A DNA stretch of 64,000 nucleotides, taken from positions 211,935,982-211,999,981 of the forward strand of contig CP136063.1 in the NCBI GenBank assembly GCA_032622095.1. Direction: 5' to 3'. Made by a program: the position numbers and the translations under genes. The notes under the pieces are model-generated. The model did not search any database. It saw only the letters and a program-made list of their open reading frames with translations, and was not told where the DNA came from. Origin of the DNA: Siphonodentalium dalli (lineage: Eukaryota; Mollusca; Scaphopoda; Gadilida; Siphonodentaliidae). Shown one piece after another: positions 42,311 to 56,123 of this stretch; positions within the stretch are counted from its first letter, which is position 1, and every line of letters begins with the position of its first letter.

Positions 42311-42890
42311 GTCCATCTGCAACTGGGGGTTGCATTATTTTATGAGTCGCTATCGCAATAATATATATTTATTTTATTACCCTGTATGTACGCATGTTCC
42401 CAGAGTAGATTCATAACATAGCATATATGCATGCTGGTAATTAAAGGACGGGACTTTTTTGTTGTTGTTGTTTTTTTTATAATTTGTCACAATGGATGCC
42501 TTTCGGTTCTGCGCCCGATGATAGAAATATTCCTTTTTATCATTACCGCTCGATAATCTAGTAGCTAAACGCATCCTTTGTGCGATGCCGCTAAATTAAC
42601 AGTGTTCACCAATCACCAGTGGTACCGTTGTGTGTAATTCGGACATAACACACCTTTAAGCGATGCCGCCATGGTTGTTTTGATTGCAAGTCGGCTTCTC
42701 TTAGTCGGGTTGTTTGTCGTCAAACATTCTGACGATAATTCACGTTCACGTGCAAAACACCAGGATACGCCAAGACCGGTAACTCTAAACGAGCGTCTCC
42801 AAGAGAGCTGCTGTTCAGAAACCGACTTGTGACTACGGGAGTGACAAGACATATCTCCACTCCCAAGAACTGCGTGTCCATGCCCAACCT
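40971..42890 (+). repeat. Rearranged unit C5, cut by the CACTA-like element
   Basis: Same junction order as C4 (41404, 41792, about 42743). Exon 2 ends at CCCAACCT (42890), where the CACTGAAAAAAC terminus begins. Its last 512 bp (42379-42890) are the inner part of the right palindrome arm. Confidence 0.87.
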
Positions 42891-43260
42891 ACACTGAAAA
42901 AACATAAGTGTAGAAAATCTACACAAAAGAGTAGAATGGCTACTCTTTATTGGTAAAAGTTGATCCAATCCTTTAAAGAGTAGAAATAGAGTAAGAGTAA
43001 AAATTACTCTATTTGTGTAAGTGTGGCTACTCTTTCGTGGTGTATAATTTTACACTTTCCCACACAATATTGTGTAGAAATGGGGTACACAAATGTGTAG
43101 AGATTGGTGTACACTGTAAGAGTAGTTATGTACACATAAAGTGTACTTACCATATCTACACTTTTATGAGTATATTTATTCACACAAATTCTACTACTCT
43201 TTTAAGTGTAGAAAAGTACCCTTTTTGTGTACGATTGTGTACACTTTGATGAGTAGATGC
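42891..43260. mobile_element. CACTA-like GTGTA/GAGTA-rich element (right arm)
   Basis: Mirror of 33990-34360; CACTGAAAAAACATAAGTG starts at about 42892. Confidence 0.45.
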
Positions 43261-44306
43261 AAATCACCCCCCCCCCCATGGTACCCCATCCAACCCATTC
43301 ATGGGAATGTGAATCATTGGGCAAGAGTGACAAAGACAACCATGGTCATACGGTTCAACTATATTATAATTACAGATACAATCCCTGCAACAATCTGCCC
43401 CATTCATCACATAGGCAAATTAACAAAGGCTGTGGGTTTCATAGGAAAACAGGATAATCAATCCACGAGAAAACTGTATTGGTGATTCATTATATTTATT
43501 TCATATTGAACACAAATGTAATATAACAGTTATGCATTTGACATTTAGCATATACCATGCCTAGAATGGGCAGGATGCTGTGTATATTAAAACGTAATAT
43601 GTATACATAGTCATTTGTGGTTACAATGAAATTCTGAATATAAAAATAATGAGCGATTGTCTCACTCTTATTTTCTCACATGTGAACAGCTGATGTGAAT
43701 AGCAATAAAACATTTCCAATAATAATGAGGTGTATAATTTGTCCAGTACAGTCTGGTCCAGTTATGAAAAAAGTGCCAAACCTCCAATTAATTGCAGCAT
43801 GATATTTCTTAGCTAGAATAAGTACATTAACCCATGATAAACAACATATTAAAAATAAAAAGGACCTACAAATGGGGAAATTGGTGAATATTGTGAAATA
43901 AATTTGTGAAAATGTGGTAAAATACTCAATTTATGGCTTTCAAGGTTGTTTATCATACATGTATAAGAAATTCCATATCAAAAGTCCTTACATTGTCATA
44001 TCTGTTACGTAAATTTTACTATCCTGATTACAGAACAGAAAACCTTTTTCCATATGTATCAGTTAAGTATTTTTTAGTCATATATGCCTCTAAAAATGAG
44101 ACTTCATTTCACAAGACTATTCCTAATATTTTAAATACTAGAGAGAAATGAAGGATTTTCCAGTCCTGTAACCAGGATAGTAAAATCTCCAAAATAGTTT
44201 TGATAATGGAAGGACTTGTTGATTTTAAAATGTTGATCAAAGTAGACACCCCCTCCCCTGTCCCTGGTATAAGTTAAAGCTGTTTGGAAAAATAGTCTAG
44301 TCAGTT

Positions 44307-44737
44307 TTAAAGGTACTCAATCCGAACAGAGGGTCCCCATCTCAACAGATTCCAACAACAACAATCCGATCAGAGGGTCCTATATTACTATTTCTTTGGC
44401 TTTGGCTGGCTTTGGGGGTAAAAAATATTTGATTCGAGTCGAGGAACCCATCAAACAAAGCTCAGAGTTATTAGATATTGATTTTTGAAATTTGTTATTT
44501 ACTCGAGATGAGTACTAATAATTGCCTTCAACTGCCGTAATCTGCTCGGGATGTGTACACCAAAATCTATTCAAACAGACAAGGATGGATAACTCTAAAA
44601 TCAAGTGGTAATAAAATCGATATCTAACAAATCTGAGCTTTGATGGGTGACTTCCTCGACTCGAATCAAATATTTTTGACCCCCGAAGCCATTGAAATAG
44701 TAATTGAGAGGAGTTTTATCGGATTGAGTACCTTTAA
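44307..44737. mobile_element. AGGTACTCAATCCG MITE (right arm)
   Basis: Mirror of 32509-32939, with both TTAA borders. Confidence 0.8.
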
Positions 44738-45220
44738 GTACACTGGGGAAATTGATTCAGGTACATTCCGCTCTTTAAAATATTTACAGCTACTCACAAA
44801 AAGAGAAATGCTCTTCATTTTTCTTGTTTGAATGACATAATACGTTGCTGTTTGTCAACTGCAGCATTTTCATTGGCTAAGAATCAAATATATGCATCGC
44901 AGGAAATGGGATAGTTTGCTGATGAACACCATTTTAATTCGCAGCAGGCAAAATCAAACTTCTTCCTTTTTGTTTATGATCCAAGATAGCCTTAGCCTTT
45001 CTCTTCCTATAACAAGTTTTATATAGTTTCCTGGGTATAAAATAATATGAATCAAGGACCCCTGTCTGGAAAAGCTTCGATAAGTTATTATTGATTTAAT
45101 TTAGAATTTTCTGGTATAATGTATATACATGAATCAATTTGGGACATTTCATAGCTCGTGTTTGTTCCGTGCATAGCATGGGCTTAATTCTATCTGAAAA
45201 AATAGTATCGAAAAACATCA

Positions 45221-45378
45221 TTAACCCTTTCACGTCGTGAGCTGTGCTGGTACAGCATTAAAGTTCCTGTGCCAGTGCATTATCTTATATTATATTTGCG
45301 ACTGTGAGCCTTGCATATATAAGAGAATGCTCTGGTTTACAAGGTCAAGGTAAATATTGTTAGGCCTATGTATTCTTT
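45221..45378. mobile_element. CCCTTTCATGAC MITE, part (right arm)
   Basis: Mirror of 31868-32025, interrupted by the hairpin MITE. Confidence 0.65.
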
Positions 45379-45383
45379 TTATG

Positions 45384-45596
45384 CAGTAATGCTCTAAATA
45401 ATCGACTTCTTAACCACAGTAGAATTATTGGTAACTTTTCAGGATTTAGTCGGAAATTTGGCTTGTTGCCATTCATTGGAAAGCTCTCCCCGAGAGCTTT
45501 CCGATGAATGGCAATAAGCCATATTTCCGACTAAATCCTGAAAAGTTACCCATAATTCTGCTGTGGTTAAGGGGTCGATTAATTAGAGCATTACTG
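45384..45596. mobile_element. TA-targeted hairpin MITE (right arm)
   Basis: Mirror of 31650-31862. Confidence 0.82.
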
Positions 45597-45655
45597 TATA
45601 TACAAGGCTCCTGATGGGAGACTGGCATACATATTGGTACAATTGCTACGGGTGC

Positions 45656-48354
45656 GAGAGCAATCACTCCCGTCTCCTGGGAAGGACTGATCATCTCCCC
45701 TGTCTGAATGTTTCTTACTTTCACATGTAGTGGCCATTTAGTGTCATTTTATCATTCAATATGGCTATGTGACTATGTGAAAAACTATCATTGGTGACAA
45801 GGAAGCATGTTTTTTCTTCGGCAGAGGCATTACAGTTCAGAATTTTTTTGTGTGTGGAAAATTGCTTAGTCTATCCAACACCCCCCCCCCCCCCCGGCCT
45901 GAATTTTTATTTACCTCAACATCTAATCCAATTAGTCTCATTTTATGATTCACTATGACTGTGCAACTAAGAAAACTAATATTGGCATGTATTTTTTTGT
46001 GAAATAGGCAATAATTCCAGAGAAAGTCCAGAGAATTTCTACCACAGCATCTCATGGCCAGTTAAGTCAGTCTCATTTTATCTTTCAATATGAATATGCG
46101 ACTAAGTAAAACTATCAATGGCATCAAGGAAGCATGTTTTTTTCTGTGAAAGAGTCAATATTTAAAGTTTGGAGAATTTTCAATGAAAATTACCTTGTTT
46201 ATCTTCCCCTCCCGCCTGAATTTTACCTCAATAGTTATTCTAATTTTATCATTCATATGACTATGCGACTAAAAAAAACTATTGTTGGCGACAAGGAAGC
46301 ATGTATATTCTATTAAAGAGGTGCGGAGAATTTTCATTGAAAAATACATAGTTGATCTCCCCCTCCACCCACATGAAATTTTCTTACCTTAACATGTAGT
46401 GGCAGGTTTTTCTTCGGAAAAACCCATGTTTTTCTTCGGAAGAGGTAGATCATGCCATGACTCTCTACTCTGTCTTATTAATGCCCATAGAGATCATATT
46501 CCACTAATACGAAACCTTTGAAGTTTTTGAAGTTTTGACAGGGGATATTATAAAGTCTAACAATAACGCGGGGAATATATTTCTCAGCTATTATCTGTTC
46601 CTTAATAATGTACAAGTTTCACAATGGGTGAATGTCCCAACTCAAAATTGCATGTTTTTCTATGACCTTTGTGACCCGATATCACAATAAACATATTTTA
46701 TCAAGAGCCCAGAAGAGAACTATATGACTCCCTACCAAATGTTGCCTTATCTGAGAATACACTAATGCAGGGGTCAAGGGAGCTTAGTCTTCGCGAAAAC
46801 AAACAGATATTTAATGCAGTACAGACATATATTATGAAAACAAACAGATTTCCATGATCTGTATGGGTAACAAATTGCTTTGGATTCCGGCCGCGTTATG
46901 CGGCAGCACGATGTTCCCCATTATATATGTAGTACTAAATGTCTTCCGATAACGATTATTTTGTAAGTTACTTACTTGTCACTATCCTGTATATACGTGA
47001 AATGATTCTACATGAAGAATGCAGCGATATTCACAGTGAACCCCATTGAAATAGGAAATGGCCATTGCGATTGACCCCCTCCCATGGAGCCTGACGCATG
47101 CATATTACTACGAGCATAATTGTCATCACACAGCAACTAAATTATTGAAAACTCTGCCCCTCCACTTTCTCACTCTCTCTCATTTTCTCTCTCTTTCTCT
47201 CTCTATCTCTCTCTCTGCCTCCTGCTATCCCTAACACTATCTTCCCGCTGTTTCCATCCCTAACTCAAACTTAGTTACTTCTCCTTTAAAAAACATTATT
47301 TATATCCTTTCCCGTCTGATCGATACCCCTCCCTCACTTATTGAGGAAGGGGCATGTCGCCAAAGAGGAGAAGACTTCATATAAGCCCTCGGGCTTGTTG
47401 TCTGATCCTCATTTCCATACATTCATCTCTTATATGTTATATATTTATGTCACTTGTGTATTATGTGTATTATGTTTGGATTTGGAAATAAAAATATGTT
47501 TACACTTACACTAATAAACATTGAATTATTTACCCAGTAGAAATGCTATAATTGTCAGCAAAGCAAAGCAAAATCTCTCAAAAATCCGCTTTCAACATGA
47601 AATTTTGAGTTGGGACCTTCACCTACAGTAAAGTGCATTAGTAAGGAACAGATAATAACTAAGAAATATATTCCCTGTGTTATTTTTTCGACTTTATAAG
47701 GTTCCATGTCAAAACTACTTCAAAAAGTTCCAAGGTTTCGGACTGGTGGAATATGATCTCTACGGGCGTTAGCCAGAGTAGAGATTCATGGCATGATCTA
47801 CGGCAGAAGCTACATGTAGGTAATTTTTAATGAAAATAAGATATTGCAGTAAAAAAAAATTCAGGGGGTTGGGGTTGGCAAGACTTCAATTATTGGCCTT
47901 TTCACAGAAAATACATGTTCCTTGTTGCCAATGAGGGGGGATAGGGGATAAACTAGGAAATTTTCAATGAAAATTCTCCAAACTATAATTATTGCCTCTT
48001 TCACTGAAAATACATTGCCTATTTCACAGAAAATACATGCTTCCTTGTTGCCAATGATACTATTTTCTTATTCGCAAAGTCATATTGAATGATAAAATGA
48101 GACTAACTGGCTGTTGGATGTTGAGGCAAAAACAAATTCAGGTGGGGGGGGGGGGGGTGGGTGATAAACTAAGTAATTTTCAATGAAAATTTGCCTCCTT
48201 GACAAAGAATACTTGCTTTCTTGTCACCAATGATAGGTTTTTTCTTAGTCATATTGAATGATAAAATTAGTCTATCTGCCCATTAGTTGTTGAGGTATTA
48301 AAGAACAAATTCAGACGGGGGTTATGGGGGGGGGGGGATGCGTAGGCGGGAGAT
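45656..48354. mobile_element. Fold-back element interrupted by LINE fragment (right arm)
   Basis: Mirror of 29724-31590, lengthened by the insertion at 46695-47512. C/G runs differ from the left arm (12 versus 10 near 48330, 14 versus 11 near 48150). Confidence 0.7.
46695..47512 (+). mobile_element. 5'-truncated non-LTR retrotransposon, right arm only
   Basis: Flanked by a 9-bp duplication AATAAACAT (46686-46694 and 47513-47521); the empty site is in the left arm at 30552-30560. The first 162 bp (46696-46857) encode 53 residues of an ORF2 C-terminus (with NKQIFNAVQTYIMKTNRF) to a TGA. A 3' UTR with a CT-rich tract (47163-47222) follows, then a tail ending AATATGTTTACACTTACACT. The clade cannot be assigned from this piece. 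Confidence 0.82.
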
Positions 48355-48976
48355 AAACTTTTACAACAGTATAGAACGAAAACACTGGAAGCAAAGCAAT
48401 TTTCGGTCTAGAACTCTAGATCCGGTTTAGACGGTGATTGTGTATCGCTTCACCATGCAGTCATTTTCAATAAAAATACATGAATAATAAAAAACCCTGA
48501 ATTCAACAGATGCCTATGAGTAACCACAGAAAATTCAGCTTTATAATTTCTTCATTCATTGTTTATTTTTTCCTGATTATGTTGTTTGATATGCAACAGC
48601 ATTTTAAATAAATAAACACTGAATGAAGAAACTCTAAAGTTGCGTTCAGACGAGAAAGTTGCATTGATATTGGATTAAAGAGAATAATACCGAGGCTCAG
48701 ACAGATGGGATGCGTTCATTAACACACACACAACAGAGAGATTCTATTTTCAACGCAACAAAGCATAACGCATGTCTTATGACGTTTCTTGTTTTCAATC
48801 GATAAAACATGGCAGCTGTTTTCGAATCGAAGGTAAATAAACTTGTATTTATGTCAATAAAGTGTTTATTTGTTTGGATTTGACATCATACAATCAATTT
48901 ATTACAGATATATTGATTTGCAATATTGGTTTTATTCCAATAGCACCTATCAAACTTATTAGCTGCAATAATATTA

Positions 48977-49255
48977 TTAAGGGCACGTATGGCCTTCGCG
49001 GTGGGTATTGCTGTAAAACAGACATATTTTGTTCTTATACCAGTCATAAATATTGCGTAAATACATGTAGTATGTTATTGTTAAGTTTGTACGCTGGGTT
49101 ATGTAATCAGGTTCTGTAACATTTTTGGCTTTTGTTTACATAACAAAGCATATGAACTTGACCATAACATACTATTTACTCAATATTATTTCTGTTTTAG
49201 CGGATCTGACTATTTTAACAGCGATACCCACTGTGAAGGCCATCCGTGCCTTTAA
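48977..49255. mobile_element. AGGCACG MITE (right arm)
   Basis: Mirror of 28823-29101. Confidence 0.8.
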
Positions 49256-49460
49256 TCACAAGCTCTGATTTATAATGTAAAGTATGTGTTTTTGTGAAAG
49301 GCTTAATGTAGACAATAAATCATGTCAAAGCAACATACGGATCAATGTAATTGACTCATCTGAACACTCCTTTTCAGTTGGGCTCGCAATACCACCTTTT
49401 ACAATATCGATTTTACCTCTAAATTCTAATCAAATATAGCAAATCCACTTTATATTAATC

Positions 49461-49607
49461 ACAGGAGCTTGGAACTTTATAAATAACTGCCAAAAATTAT
49501 CAACATGCATCTGCCTGAAGATAATTTTTGGTGAACAATAGGTTGGCCATAAATAATCATAGGGCAATTTTTAAGGGAATTTGTTGATTAAGTTCCAAGC
49601 TCCTATG
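49461..49607. repeat. GGAGCTTGGAACTT hairpin (right arm)
   Basis: Mirror of 28471-28617. Confidence 0.6.
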
Positions 49608-49900
49608 GATTTATATTTCTCAATTTTAAATCTCACCAAAAATAGTAAATTGGCAAAATTTTGATTTAGGTCGGAATAGTTTTCACAAGAATAAAAAAAT
49701 AATAATTGGGATTTACATGCAATCTCCAGATCAAAAGTTAGAGTTACCATTGTTTCCAGCCGTGACTGCATGTATGTCATATTGGAATTAACAGGGATGC
49801 TAAGTGCAGCAACTAAGGAGGCTTAACAGTTAACAGCGATTGGGCTAGGTAAAATAAATACCAGTTCCAAGCCAGATAAATATGTACTAGTATTGTTTTA

Positions 49901-51461
49901 AAAAAATAGCGGTCACATGCTCATAGCCCGTTTATATATAACCATGGGTATATGCCAGATATAATCGTACAAAAAATATCGCTGTTCTTTTGACCGTGTA
50001 TTTATCCATGGTGCGTGTGCCTGCACATGGTTATCCGTAACCTGGTGCCCGGTGTTATTGCATTGAAAGGTAATCATGTTCGACTGGTGTTGTTAAGCTT
50101 AGTGATGAGATTAGCGGTTTCTATTTCTTGTCTGGTCATATTTACTGTTGGAACTTTTTTTGAAATAGACGCACTTTTTATACTAGAATTTGCGCAACAG
50201 GAGCGCATGGAGGGAAATTGCACACCGAGTTGGTTTAAGGGTTTTTAGAAAAACTATTCATATATGATATAGAGAGGCCAACAGAACGATACCATGCGAA
50301 TTTAAAACTGAGAGAATAAAAGGCCGTACGGCCACAGTGTCCCCCGAAAAAGTGGCTTCATTGGGGCATCAGCTTGTCTGAAAAAAATAACAAGGACCCT
50401 AAATCCGATACTAAATTTCAGAACAATCCACTAAATTTCAGAACAATCCAACCAGTGTACCTTGGAATGGTAGATAAACTATCATACTAAATTTGATTCA
50501 GATATGATCACACAAACTAAAGTTGTCATCCGGAAACCAGAAATTGACAGGATTCTAAGTCGAAAAAGGGCCATAACTCTCGCAAACATGGGCCGAGTAA
50601 ACACATATTCGAACTTGACCTGTATTTTGGTTGATAAACTCACATACCAAATTTGGTTCAGATATGACCACACAAACTGAAGTTATCATCCGGAAACCAG
50701 AAAATTATAAGATTGTAAGTCGAAAAAGGGCCATAACTCCGCAAAAATGGGCGGAGCAAACCCATATTCGAACTTAATCTGTATTTCAGTCTGATAAACT
50801 CACATACCAAATTTGATTCAGATATGACCACACAAACTGAAGTTATCATCCGGAAACCAGAAAATTATAAGATTCTAAGTGGAAAAGGGCCATAACTCTT
50901 GCAAAAATGGGCGGAGCAAACCCATATTCGAACTTGACCTGTATTTTGGGGTGGCGCCAGGATATCCCCGACGCATGTGCTATACGATTCCCCGATAAGG
51001 GGCGGGCTTTAGCTACTGAGTTGACCATTACAGATCTCATCGATGTGGTTGGCTATCCCTCCCCAACAAAATTTAGTTCTCGTCTTCAGTGAACTCAAGA
51101 CCGCGCTCTTAGCATGGGGTGCCAAGCAGGGACGTGCCGACAGGGGTGGTTATGCAGGGGTCCCACCCCCAAACTGTAGTCAAACCCAATGCAACATTAG
51201 TTGGAAAATTCACACCAAAATTAGTTTGAAATTGTTCTCGTAGTTTGATTTCCAACAATTTCTTAGTGACGAATTTGTTGTTTTTAGACCAAAATTTGCA
51301 TATTTCCCTTTCATTTGAAAAATTTTGGATTGAAAATTGAAATGCCATCAGTTGCCAATTTTCAAATTTTCAAAATGTTTTCACATCGGGTCGAACCATC
51401 GTGTATTTATCGCATATACCCATGGTTATATATAAACGGGCTACGAGCATCTGATCGCATA
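49901..51461. mobile_element. TIR element with satellite (right arm)
   Basis: Mirror of 26617-28177; the 160-bp units lie at 50472-50954. Confidence 0.6.
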
Positions 51462-51865
51462 TTTTCTACACAATAAACCACTTTACTGTCACAATTGTGA
51501 CATTTAATTAGTTTATATTGGGGAGTTTAGGTGAGTGGATAACAATGCTAAACCCCCCCGATATGAAATGACATATACACAGGACTTCGTCGTAAACCAG
51601 CGGTATCCAAAACAATTTCCCTAGCTGGCTTATATGAAAGGAAACTTAGACTACACTTGACCACGCAATACGAGATATAAACTATACCTACATGTCACAA
51701 AATAATGTAAATTATATTTTCATATGGACGATGCTAAATCTGTCCATAAAATGCATGCAGTCATGAATATAATCAGTCATAAAGTTCTAAAGCGTTGTCA
51801 TCCTAAATTCCAGTTGACATCAATTAATACTGGTAGTTGTTTCAACACTATAAATATGATGTCCC

Positions 51866-51988
51866 CAGCCTTCATAATTGGCTACGGCAATCAGCATTGA
51901 CGAAGCAATTTGCTGAATCAAACTGGGCCACGGCATACTGTTGCCGTAGCGGATTGCCGAAGCCAAACAATCTGAATTAAGAGGGCTG
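51866..51988. mobile_element. CAGCCCTC MITE (right arm)
   Basis: Mirror of 26090-26212. Confidence 0.7.
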
Positions 51989-51995
51989 TGTCCCT

Positions 51996-52191
51996 TTAAC
52001 CCTTCCATGACATTAGATTCCTGAAATTTTGCGAAACCCTGGGAGCCTCGATATATATTAGAGAATACATTGGCCTAGTAATATTTACCTTGACCTTGTA
52101 AAACAGTGAATTCTCTTATATATATATATATGCGAAACTCCCTACATGCTTTAATGTGGCACCAGTGCAGCTCCCGTCATGAAAGGGTTAA
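51996..52191. mobile_element. CCCTTTCATGAC MITE (right arm)
   Basis: Mirror of 25887-26082; shares its TTAA with the next element. Confidence 0.8.
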
Positions 52192-52675
52192 AGGTACTCA
52201 ATCCGAACAGAGGGTCCCCATCTCAACAGATTCCAACAACAACAATCCGATCAGAGGGTCTTATATTACTATTTCATTGGCTTTGGGGGTAAAAAATATT
52301 TGATTCGAGTCGAGGAACCCATCAAACAAAGCTCAGAGTTATTAGATATTTATTTTTGAAATTTGTTAGTTTCTCGAGATGAGTACTAATAATTGCCGTC
52401 AGTTTCGTAACCTGCGCGAGATGTGTACACCAAAACACAATTCAAACAGACAAGGATGGATAACTCTAAAATCAAGAGGTAATAATAACACAATTTTGAC
52501 TGAGTTCTGGGTCAGAAAGTATTCCCGATTATGAAAAATAATAGATTTCTAAAATCGATATCTAACAAATCTGAGCTTTGATGGGTGACTTCCTCGACTC
52601 GAATCAAATATTTTTGACCCCCAAAGCCATTGAAATAGTAATTGAGAGGAGTTTTATCGGATTGAGTACCTTTAA
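52188..52675. mobile_element. AGGTACTCAATCCG MITE, long copy (right arm)
   Basis: Mirror of 25403-25890. Confidence 0.8.
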
Positions 52676-52927
52676 GACATCAAAATGATCAAACTGTAAT
52701 CACTGACCTTTATGGATTAGCTCGGGGATCTGAACACCATACATGAACTAGATCATAATCTAAAAGTGATCTAAAAGGGATTGATTACAGTTCCTGTTAT
52801 TTCCCTGCATATGTGAGGGCCACCACAATCAATCATATCATAAGTGAGTGAAGACAAAGAAACTTGGTCAAGTAACATAATTAGCATGGGTGCATCTGGG
52901 AATAACTTTTTTGAGATATAAAAGAAC

Positions 52928-53029
52928 TTAATTAAGATTTTTGGCTTCGGCAAACCTTTGCCATGGCCCAGTTTGCTTCAGCAAATGGCTTAGGGTATTG
53001 CTGATTGACGTTGCCAATTATGAGGGCTG
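52928..53029. mobile_element. CAGCCCTC MITE, partial (right arm)
   Basis: Mirror of 25049-25150. Confidence 0.6.
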
Positions 53030-53335
53030 TTTAAAATATCAATGATGTATGTTTATATAATCAGACATCCTCTATATTCACACAATTGGCACCTGTAAGA
53101 ATCAGTACATTTCGTCATACAGTTTACCAGAACGGTTCCGAGGTTCATAAACTTCATAAAAAGCTATGAACCACCTACTTCATTTCAAGTCGCCCACGCT
53201 CGTTGCTTGATTGTCATGTCATTGTGAGACTGTGTTGTGTTGGAATTTGAACAATATGTTACTTACAGTCGTTTTGGTAGTTTGAAAAGATGTTCCATGT
53301 TATTAATGTTCTATTAAAATGGACTGGTATATGAT

Positions 53336-53480
53336 TATAAGGAATGACTTGAACATCGAGCGTGGTCAATTGTTTTGACCGGCAGACTAATTAAACAAAG
53401 TCTGTGTGAATCTCATTGTTTTTTAATTACTCTGCTGATCAAAATCTGATGACCCCAATCGACATTCAAGTCATTTCTTG
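53336..53480. repeat. Palindromic MITE-like hairpin (right arm)
   Basis: Mirror of 24598-24742. Confidence 0.65.
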
Positions 53481-54482
53481 AATAATTACAACTACTCTCG
53501 ATTTGATTGAAATGCATGATTGGTCGAGAGGCTAGGGAATGATGATTCAATGATCTGATTTATCATTGTACTTTATATGTTGCAATGTATGAGACAGTTA
53601 TACTTTAAGAACAATGGGCAAGTCTAACCTCCCGCATGACGTCACAGAATATGAGATTGCGCATAACGATTCCGGTAAACTTCAACTTTTTGCCAGACGG
53701 CAATATATTACTGTTAATGAGAAATAAAATATTTTTTAATCGATATCTAATAACTCTGAGTTTTGATGGGTGGGTTAAATAAAATATTTTTTACCTCCGA
53801 AACCAATGGAATAGTAATAGTAATAGGGATGTTTAATCAGATTATACATCTTTAATACCCCAATCTCTGTGTATACCAGATATGGCATAATATTTACAGC
53901 CATTTTCAAGTGAGTTTCCAGACTATATTTGGCAGTATGTGCCATTATCGTACACATGAGACCTGTGTTCCAAATTGAAACTGCTATAGTGGTGGCAAAT
54001 ACCAGCTGACAAAAGCAGGTGCTAACCACATGTTTTGGAAAAGTGACGAGAGGGCTCAGTTAATTGAAACAGGAAGAATAGGTTTTATAGAATATATCAA
54101 TTGTGGTTTGGTTTTGAAATATAACTGAAGAAAACAGAGAACCGTAAAACTGCACATCACTACTTCATACCAATGATATTGATGTATGTCATTGGTCAGA
54201 GAACATTAGATGTTACCAAGGTATTTGCTTACATCGGGAATGATCAATATAACTTGAGATTCCTAACAAGTCAGGGGCCATTGCTTCAAATTTCACTCTC
54301 TGTGATGATAGCCATTAAGACGTTTTCACATTTAAATGTAAATAGTAGGCAAACAAGAAGTATTTTCTTGATCAAGTTGAGGTGTATTTTTTTCCTGAAT
54401 ATTTTGCTCGGTTGTTGTAAATTTTCTGGGATGGATTATTAGTAGATCAGTGAAAATTAAGATTTTTTTGTTGTAATTATAA

Positions 54483-54644
54483 GCCATCAACATTGTTTTT
54501 CGATTGATCTATGAGCACATAGATGTATCAGTATAAGTAGAACAACATAATAGTATAATTCAGCTTTGCGGAAAATACAGTGTGTTTTTCATCTACTGAT
54601 ACATTGACACGCTCATATATCAATTGAAAGATGATGTTGATGGC
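54483..54644. repeat. Imperfect hairpin (right arm)
   Basis: Mirror of 23434-23595. Confidence 0.6.
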
Positions 54645-54653
54645 ATAAGAAGA

Positions 54654-54907
54654 CTACTCATGATGAATCATCATAGCTATTCTTCCAAAGCAGTGTATGT
54701 CAACACTGATATTGTTAGTCATAATAGCCATTCTTCCATAGCCATGTCTATTCCTGTCTTCTCGAGCTAGCTGTGCCCGCTTCACTGACAGCTCACATGA
54801 AAGTTCCACAGGCTGCATCACACTTGTATACCATGGTACAATATTTATGTCATCTGTATGCTGCACATGTACTGGTACAGTTCTGGTGCCAGTGTCAGAG
54901 CATACTC
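54654..54907 (-). CDS. Possible terminal exon (right arm copy)
   Basis: Complement of 23171-23424 with the same translation. Confidence 0.25.
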
Positions 54908-55755
54908 TGAAAAGAAATGCATAAAATGCTATTTTTAAGAAAAGTAATATTTAAAACGTACATTATTTATCAGGTAAATAGTTGAAATTTATACGGGTAA
55001 TTAATTATAACGCCATGGTTAATTAAGTTTATGTTTAGCATCATCAATTTTTCTAATGTTGAAATGATTAGTCGATAGTGTTGAAATGACTAGGGTATTT
55101 CATATTGGATGGCCCCCAGCCGACACCTACTATATATATAGAACGATCAAAATACCACACATGATTATCAAAGTATTCGCTTAAAAATCAAGGATCTGCC
55201 CATTTTAATGTGTTGGATATGCAATTTTTCACAGCAGTTTGTCATTATAAATTTATTAAAATGCATATTTATCATTATATTTATGGATGTTGACAGCCTA
55301 TAGTGACAGGAAAGTATCATGAACATCACTCATAGGATATAAAGCTGGGTTAAACTTCAAAGTTGAAGTTATTTGCATGTGCGATCCTGACAAAGTAATG
55401 GAAGAGTCGATTGAATTTTTTTATTTGTACAGCATTTTTTTGCAGCACTGGGTAGATTTTGTATAGCACTCCCTACCAATACCTGTCATTTTATTTTAAA
55501 TTGGATAGTAGAAATTGGAAATGGCATCCCAAATTGCGATGCAAATCCAGTTAAATCGAGACCTGAACAGTCATAAATACTATGGAGAGACTTCGAAATA
55601 GCTTCCTAACTTCTGGCAGCACAAACTCGTATTTGATTACATGTCCATGTCAGTTCAAGGATTGATTGGGGGATGACATTCAGCGGTGTTACTCTATTCC
55701 AAGCAGGGATCACATATACGGGTAACACATTTATAAACTTCTTTTATTCGGCGTA

Positions 55756-55865
55756 TACAGTAATGCTCTAATTTGGCGTACAGTAATGCTCTAAGTAATT
55801 CAGCGGGTACAGTAATGCTCTAAGTAATCGACTTCTTAACCACGATTACTTAGGGCATTACTGTA
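55756..55865. mobile_element. Deleted TA-hairpin MITE with triplicated end (right arm)
   Basis: Mirror of 22213-22322. Confidence 0.7.
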
Positions 55866-56123
55866 ACTCTGCATCGGTTGCACTGCAGAAACAACACAAG
55901 TCTTACTGGCTACGTTTCCAAGTTTGGTGTCGTAGTTTGGAATATCGCTAATACTTTGACATGTCATGTTTAGTTTTGCCTTAATCTTTTTACATGACGG
56001 ATGACCAGGTGGACACACAAGGGATCCACAGCTGTATTCAAACTCGGACAATAAGTATGCGCGCCTGTATGTTTCAAAATCGAAAGATTGCAAAGTAGCT
56101 ACTCTTGGGATCCAAATAAGCAT
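55836..56123 (-). CDS. Possible cysteine-containing exon (right arm copy)
   Basis: Complement of 21955-22242 with the same translation. Confidence 0.25.
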   Translation of the reverse strand: MLIWIPRVATLQSFDFETYRRAYLLSEFEYSCGSLVCPPGHPSCKKIKAKLNMTCQSISDIPNYDTKLGNVASKTCVVSAVQPMQSYSNALSNRG

